Translations under genes and position numbers: made by a program
In this document: positions 35,709 to 39,209 of the stretch, in pieces
Position numbering within the stretch: position 1 is the stretch's first letter
How the letters are laid out: each line of letters begins with the position of its first letter
Assembly: GCA_029259655.1 (NCBI GenBank)
Contig: JAJDET010000026.1
Span: forward strand, 1 to 39,209
Source of the DNA: Planctomycetota bacterium
Lineage (GTDB): Bacteria > Planctomycetota > UBA1135 > GCA-002686595
Direction: 5' to 3'
DNA length: 39,209 nt
Notes under the pieces: model-generated
Told to the model about the DNA's origin: nothing
Database searches by the model: none
What the model saw: the letters and a program-made list of their open reading frames with translations, nothing else

Positions 35709-35730
35709 CGGGAACCTGTTAGGCTTCCCG
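35709..35730 (+). terminator. Hairpin after the tandem array, just ahead of a small gene
   Basis: CGGGAACCTGTTAGGCTTCCCG forms a 9-base-pair stem with one bulged C and a GTT loop (CGGGAA/TTCCCG plus CCT/AGG). It lies 37 bases after the last paralog and two bases before the ATG at 35733. There is no following T-run. It may end the array transcript or act as a 5' structure that limits translation of the small membrane protein. Confidence 0.4.
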
Positions 35731-35732
35731 TC

Positions 35733-35897
35733 ATGATCCTGCGCATCTTGTTGATCGCCGTCGTGGCCGCGGTTGCCTGTGTCGCGGTCCAGCACCTGCT
35801 CTTCGATGAGTCGAACCCCGCCATCACGGGGGGGGTCGTCGGTGCGGTCACCGTCACGGTCTGGATGGCAACGCGGAAGAAGGCGAGCGAGGAATGA
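35733..35897 (+). CDS. Small two-helix membrane protein, 54 aa
   Basis: ATG 35733 to TGA 35895-35897. The sequence starts MILRILLIAVVAAVACVAVQ (first membrane helix), has a short polar link with FDESNP, a second helix ITGGVVGAVTVTVWMA and a basic-acidic tail, TRKKASEE. Codon use fits a real gene. No family is recognised. A hairpin lies immediately upstream and a four-helix membrane protein gene begins 19 bases downstream on the same strand, which suggests a small two-gene unit. Confidence 0.6.
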   Translation: MILRILLIAVVAAVACVAVQHLLFDESNPAITGGVVGAVTVTVWMATRKKASEE

Positions 35898-35916
35898 CGC
35901 CGCTCCAGCCCGGGCG

Positions 35917-36414
35917 ATGAGCCGACCCTCACGTCCGTTCGCGCTCTGGATCCTGCTGATCGTCTTCTCGTGGTCGTTCGTCCAGGGCGGATCCCAGCTC
36001 TCGAACATCACGCAGGATCCCTTCTACCTCTTCTACGAGGGCTTCGGGGCGGGGCGTGTGCAGATGCTCGTGGTCGCCACGATCACGGCACTCGACCTCG
36101 TCTGCGCCTGGTTGGTCGTGCGACCTCGACCCCTGGGCTTCCGGCTGGTGCTCGTCGACCTGGCGCTCTCCTGGGGCCGGATCGTGGCCAGGATCGCGTG
36201 CGCCTCTCTGGCACCCGAGCGCATGCACGATGCCTTCCGTGAGGCAGCGGCCGCGCAGGCGGTCGAGCTCGGTGAGGGGGAGATGGAATGGATCGAAGAG
36301 CCGGTTCGCGTGTTCGTCGCGGCGACGCTCTTCATCGCGCTCCTGGTGGTGGTCACCGTCCGGCAGCGGGCGTACTTCCTCGAGCCCGAGGCCGGCGAAG
36401 ACCCCGACGCCTGA
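35917..36414 (+). CDS. Four-helix integral membrane protein of unknown function, 165 aa
   Basis: I place the start at ATG 35917 (MSRPSRPFALWILL) because upstream codons in this frame are Ser/Arg-rich non-coding sequence. Four hydrophobic segments are visible: FALWILLIVFSWSFVQGG, MLVVATITALDLVCAWLVV, LVLVDLALSWGRIVARIAC and VRVFVAATLFIALLVVVTV. A polar loop with MHDAFREAAAAQAVELGEGE lies between helices 3 and 4, and the C-terminal tail is acidic (FLEPEAGEDPDA). No domain is recognised. It is followed after 18 bases by the Gfo/Idh/MocA gene. Confidence 0.75.
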   Translation: MSRPSRPFALWILLIVFSWSFVQGGSQLSNITQDPFYLFYEGFGAGRVQMLVVATITALDLVCAWLVVRPRPLGFRLVLVDLALSWGRIVARIACASLAPERMHDAFREAAAAQAVELGEGEMEWIEEPVRVFVAATLFIALLVVVTVRQRAYFLEPEAGEDPDA

Positions 36415-36432
36415 GGCGATAGACTGGGTGCC

Positions 36433-37674
36433 ATGAGCGGTACGCCCCTTCGAATCGGGATCGTCGGCGCGGGCTTCAACGCGCGCTTCCACGTCCAGGC
36501 GCTCGTCGCGGTGCGCGGCGTCGTCGTCGCGGGCGTCCAGAGTCGCACGCGGGAGAGTGCGCAGGAGCTCGCGGGACTCGCGTCGGAGCTCGCGGTCGGC
36601 GAGGCCACCGTGTTCGACGACGCCGAATCGATGGCGGCGGACCCTGGCGTCGACGCGATCTGGATCAACTGCCCGAACGACGCCCGGCTCGACGTGATGC
36701 GCGCGATCGTGCGCGGGAACGCGCGTCGCTCGGAGCCGCTCCTCGGAATCGCCTGCGAGAAGCCTCTCGCGCGGACGCTGGGCGAGGCCATGGCGATGGT
36801 CGAGCTCGCGAGCGAGGCCGGCGTCCCGACCGCCTACCTCGAGAACATGATCTACGTCCCCGCGGTGCAGCGCGGGAAGGAGATCCTCTGGCGCCGCGGC
36901 GCGCCGCTCGCCGGCCGGCCGTACCTCGCCCGCGCCGCGGAGGAGCACTCGGGTCCGCACAGCCCGTGGTTCTGGATGGGCACGCGCACCGGCGGGGGCG
37001 CGCTGATCGACATGATGTGCCACGGCCTCGAGACGGCGCGCTGGCTCCTGACCGAGCCGGGCGCCCCGCGCGCGAGCCTGACACCGGTCGAGGTCACCGC
37101 CCGGATCGGCGCGCTCAAGTGGACGCAGCCGAAGTACGCCGCGCAGCTCGCCGAGGAGATGGGCCCCGAGGTGGACTACACGAAGTCCCCGAGCGAGGAC
37201 TACGCGAGCGCGAGCGCCGTGTACGAGACGTCCGCGGGACAGCGCGTGATCACCGAGGCGACGACGTCCTGGAGCTACGTCGGGGCCGGCCTGCGGCACA
37301 CGATCGAGCTGCTCGGCCCCGAGTACTCGATGAACCTCTCGACGCTCGACACGGGACTCTCGGTCTTCTTCTCGCGCCGCATCGCGAGCGAAGAGGGCGA
37401 GGATCTGCTCGAGAAGCAGAACGCGGAAGTCGGGCTCATGCCGGTCGTGCCGGACGAGGCGGCACACTACGGCTACGTCGGCGAGAACCGCGAGTTCGCG
37501 CGCGCGTTCGCGCGCGGCGACACGCCCGAGCTGTCCTTCGACGACGGCCTCGAGGTCGCGCGTCTGCTCGCGGCTTGCTACCGCTCGGCCGAGGAAGGAC
37601 GTGTGATCGATCCGCGCGATCCCGAGCTCGCGACCTTCGAGCCGGCCGTCAGCCGCGGGACCTGGCGCGGCTGA
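36433..37674 (+). CDS. Gfo/Idh/MocA family NAD(P)-dependent oxidoreductase
   Basis: The 413-aa protein has the Rossmann motif RIGIVGAGFNARFHVQAL (residues 7-24; GxGxxA type) and the family-defining EKP motif at 109-111 in GIACEKPLART, whose Lys takes part in catalysis. The C-terminal alpha/beta domain includes GGGALIDMMCHGLETARWLL (about 190-209) with the conserved Asp/His-type substrate site. There is no signal peptide, so it is cytoplasmic. Family members oxidise or reduce sugar hydroxyls, for example at C3 to give keto-sugars. With the DUF1080, ThuA-like and TIM-barrel genes nearby, a role in keto-glycoside metabolism is plausible although it is 5 kb away beyond the paralog array. Confidence 0.92.
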   Translation: MSGTPLRIGIVGAGFNARFHVQALVAVRGVVVAGVQSRTRESAQELAGLASELAVGEATVFDDAESMAADPGVDAIWINCPNDARLDVMRAIVRGNARRSEPLLGIACEKPLARTLGEAMAMVELASEAGVPTAYLENMIYVPAVQRGKEILWRRGAPLAGRPYLARAAEEHSGPHSPWFWMGTRTGGGALIDMMCHGLETARWLLTEPGAPRASLTPVEVTARIGALKWTQPKYAAQLAEEMGPEVDYTKSPSEDYASASAVYETSAGQRVITEATTSWSYVGAGLRHTIELLGPEYSMNLSTLDTGLSVFFSRRIASEEGEDLLEKQNAEVGLMPVVPDEAAHYGYVGENREFARAFARGDTPELSFDDGLEVARLLAACYRSAEEGRVIDPRDPELATFEPAVSRGTWRG

Positions 37675-37717
37675 GCGGCGGGAGGTGTATGCTCTCCTGG
37701 AAGGGAGCAATGATTTC

Positions 37718-37957
37718 ATGACCCAGTTCGTCGAGGTCTTCAACGCGCGCGACGTGGCCCACGCTTACATCGTGAAAGGGGCTCTCGAGGAAGAGGGCAT
37801 CCAGGCCAACGTCACGCGAGGCTCGCTCCAGGGCGCGCTGGGTGAGCTGGTACCCACCGGGCGCCAGGGCCCCCAGGTCCTGGTACCGGAGGAGGACGTC
37901 GAGCGTGCCGTTCTCGTCCTCCAGCGTCTGGAAGGACCCGACGCCGGTCCGGGATGA
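37718..37957 (+). CDS. DUF2007-type small protein, 79 aa
   Basis: The ATG at 37718 follows AAGGGAG and starts MTQFVEVFNARDVAHAYIVK. The DUF2007 pattern is clear: a first strand, the helix DVAHAYIVKGALEEEGIQAN, a loop ending in GPQVLVPEEDVERAVLVLQR and a short tail. The family is annotated as putative prokaryotic signal-transducing protein, resembling part of a PII-like ferredoxin fold; its ligand is not established. It stands alone between the oxidoreductase and pgeF. Confidence 0.85.
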   Translation: MTQFVEVFNARDVAHAYIVKGALEEEGIQANVTRGSLQGALGELVPTGRQGPQVLVPEEDVERAVLVLQRLEGPDAGPG

Positions 37958-38047
37958 CCGCCCGCTCGGCCTCCGTCGAGCGCCCGTCGCCGGCGACGTG
38001 CTCGGGATCGTGATGGCCGCGTACGGCCTGCGGGCCATGCTCGAGCC

Positions 38048-38803
38048 ATGGGTGGGCTGACGCGTTTCGAGCTCCCGGACGGCTTCGCCGGTTACCGCGC
38101 GCCCTCTCTCGAGGAGCTCGGCGTGCCGCACTTCTTCACGACGCGGTGCGGACCCGGTGGCGCGACGCTCGATGCCGGAGCGCTCGACGCGAACACCGTG
38201 CGATTGCTCGCACGGGTCGCGGGTGCGGAGGGCGCCCGACTCGAGCGGGTCCGGCAGGTCCACGGCGACCGGGTCCACGAGCCGGGAGAGGTCGCGCTGG
38301 AGCCGCCGCCGGAGGCCGACGTGCTGGTCAGCTCCAGGAGCGACCAGCTCCTCCTGATTCGCGTCGCCGACTGCGTCCCCGTTCTCGTGTCGCGTGCAGA
38401 CGGCACGCGTGTCGCCGCCGTTCACGCCGGCTGGCGCGGTCTCGTGGCGGGCGTGATCCCGCGCGCACTCGATGCGCTCGGGATGCTGGGTGGAGGAGCT
38501 GTCGCGGCCGTGGGGCCGTGCCTCTCGCTCGCGCGCTTCGAGGTCGGGCCGGAAGTGGCGAGCGCGTTCGAGGAAGAGGGTCTTGTCGAGGCCGTGCACG
38601 CGGGACCGGGAGGGCGTCCGCACGTCGATCTGCGCGAGGCGGCGCGACTGTCGCTCGTGCGTGCCGGTGTCGCGCAGGTCGACGTCACCGATCGCTGCAC
38701 GTGGGGGGATGAGCGCGATTTCTTCTCGCATCGGCGCGATGTGACGCATGGCGGCGCAGGGGGGACGGGGAGGATGGGTGCGCTGATCGCGGCGCGGGCG
38801 TGA
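38048..38803 (+). CDS. pgeF: Purine nucleoside phosphorylase / polyphenol oxidase family, PgeF (YfiH)
   Basis: The 251-aa protein has the three zinc ligands of the YfiH/PgeF family: His72 in RQVHGDRV, Cys109 in RVADCVPVLV and His126 in AAVHAGWRGLVAG, plus GPCLS and the C-terminal DRCTWGDERDFFSHRRD that completes the active site. YfiH-type proteins were first called laccases and are now known as purine nucleoside phosphorylases or peptidoglycan-editing enzymes, depending on the member. It starts at ATG 38048 and has no export signal. Length is normal for the family. It is a housekeeping-type gene next to the repeat-rich right edge. Confidence 0.93.
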   Translation: MGGLTRFELPDGFAGYRAPSLEELGVPHFFTTRCGPGGATLDAGALDANTVRLLARVAGAEGARLERVRQVHGDRVHEPGEVALEPPPEADVLVSSRSDQLLLIRVADCVPVLVSRADGTRVAAVHAGWRGLVAGVIPRALDALGMLGGGAVAAVGPCLSLARFEVGPEVASAFEEEGLVEAVHAGPGGRPHVDLREAARLSLVRAGVAQVDVTDRCTWGDERDFFSHRRDVTHGGAGGTGRMGALIAARA

Positions 38804-38894
38804 CGAGCCTCGGACGCTCGCAGTGAGTCGTGCGGGTCTCTCCCCGCAGTGCCGTACTCTCCGCGCACGGGCGGATGCCCGCGCGCGCGAGGAA

Positions 38895-38945
38895 GGCGCT
38901 TCAGCGCCGGTCCCTCGTGAGCCGACCGCCCTAGGCGGTGTCGGC
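38895..38945. terminator. Two hairpins between pgeF and the right-edge ORF
   Basis: GGCGC-TTCA-GCGCC at 38895-38908 is a perfect 5-base-pair hairpin. GCCGACCGCCCTAGGCGGTG followed by TCGGC at 38921-38945 forms a 10-base-pair stem with a two-base bulge and a CTA loop; that CTA is the stop codon of the minus-strand frame. They could serve as terminators for the convergent genes, although no T-run follows. Confidence 0.45.
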
Positions 38946-39209
38946 GTGTTCCATGTGGTTTCTTCCGCCCGCCGGAGGCATCGCCGCGGGTACCGCGGCT
39001 TCACCGGCTGGTGTCGGGGTGCCCTCGGACGGGTTGCTTTCCACGGGTTGCAGGTGTCGGGGGGGCGGAATGCCTTCGCGATGCTTGCGCGGGCTGCGCC
39101 GCGCAAGCGAGGCGTCGGGAGGCGTCGACACGTGGGGGACGTCGGTGGGGGACGTCGCAATGCGCACTCGCTCGCGGGCTTCGCCCGACGAGCATCGCGA
39201 TACTGGGAG
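38931..39209 (-). CDS. Open reading frame entering from the right edge, C-terminal part only
   Basis: The frame is open from the window edge to TAG 38931-38933, about 92 codons, with no stop. The sequence is rich in Pro, Arg and Ser, includes HLQPVESNPSEGTPTPAGE and ends GGRNHMEHADTA. The lack of a domain and the low-complexity character make it either the disordered tail of a larger protein, possibly a transposase tail, or chance in GC-rich DNA. A 13-base direct repeat, GTGGGGGACGTCG, occurs twice in tandem at 39132-39157 within it. Confidence 0.3.
   Translation of the reverse strand, partial: LPVSRCSSGEARERVRIATSPTDVPHVSTPPDASLARRSPRKHREGIPPPRHLQPVESNPSEGTPTPAGEAAVPAAMPPAGGRNHMEHADTA
39132..39157. 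repeat. 13-bp tandem direct repeat, two copies
   Basis: GTGGGGGACGTCG at 39132-39144 is repeated exactly at 39145-39157. It lies inside the right-edge open frame. Its role is unknown and it may be a local duplication. Confidence 0.7.

Overview
The window is about 39 kb of very GC-rich bacterial chromosome with short gaps, many GTG starts and many 4-base start/stop overlaps. Gene content points to the Planctomycetota or a close PVC relative: a large secreted PVC-type dehydrogenase with HEAT-like repeats and a CxxCH haem motif, a DUF1080 protein, a ThuA-like lipoprotein, three xylose-isomerase-like TIM barrels, a Gfo/Idh/MocA oxidoreductase and an ECF sigma factor fused to a long extracytoplasmic tail. 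This is an inference from families; no rRNA or tRNA gene was recognised.

Layout. 1-2655 (minus): a lipoprotein followed by an AsmA-like membrane protein that runs off the left edge into a G-homopolymer. 2777-7878 (plus): S41-type peptidase, a small membrane protein broken by an in-frame TGA, a PhoX-like Tat protein and a leaderless trypsin/PDZ protease. 7900-8684 (minus): a lipoprotein with a coding-like fragment in front of it. 8708-11662 (plus): GIY-YIG, DUF427, MaoC-like hydratase, DUF6940-like, SDR and ferritin-like genes, several overlapping by 4 bases. 11659-16627 (minus): S9 peptidase and the membrane-tethered sigma factor. 16930-18395: a TolB-like propeller protein, a DUF3332-like gene with two compensating frameshifts and a glyoxalase-fold remnant.

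18458-31049 is an accessory carbohydrate region, mostly minus strand: a PA14/propeller/DUF1080 protein, an MFS nucleoside-type transporter, three TIM-barrel isomerase-like proteins, a ThuA-like lipoprotein on the plus strand and the PVC dehydrogenase; a Gfo/Idh/MocA enzyme lies at 36433-37674. These families recur together in oxidised (3-keto) glycoside breakdown, so a joint role is plausible but inferred. A 163-bp MITE-like inverted-repeat element sits between the transporter and an isomerase gene and supplies the isomerase stop codon.

31249-35672 holds the most novel item: four tandem paralogous genes (358-367 aa) for secreted, cysteine-containing proteins with EF-hand-like acidic loops. 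They share a strongly conserved scaffold but differ in two short loops. I do not recognise the family. The rest (35733-39209) has two small membrane proteins, the oxidoreductase, a DUF2007 protein, PgeF/YfiH and a hairpin-rich right edge with an ORF that leaves the window.

Several genes look broken by single-base changes (4805, about 8625, about 18110 and 18154). Either this genome carries decaying genes or the assembly has uncorrected errors; both should be kept in mind.
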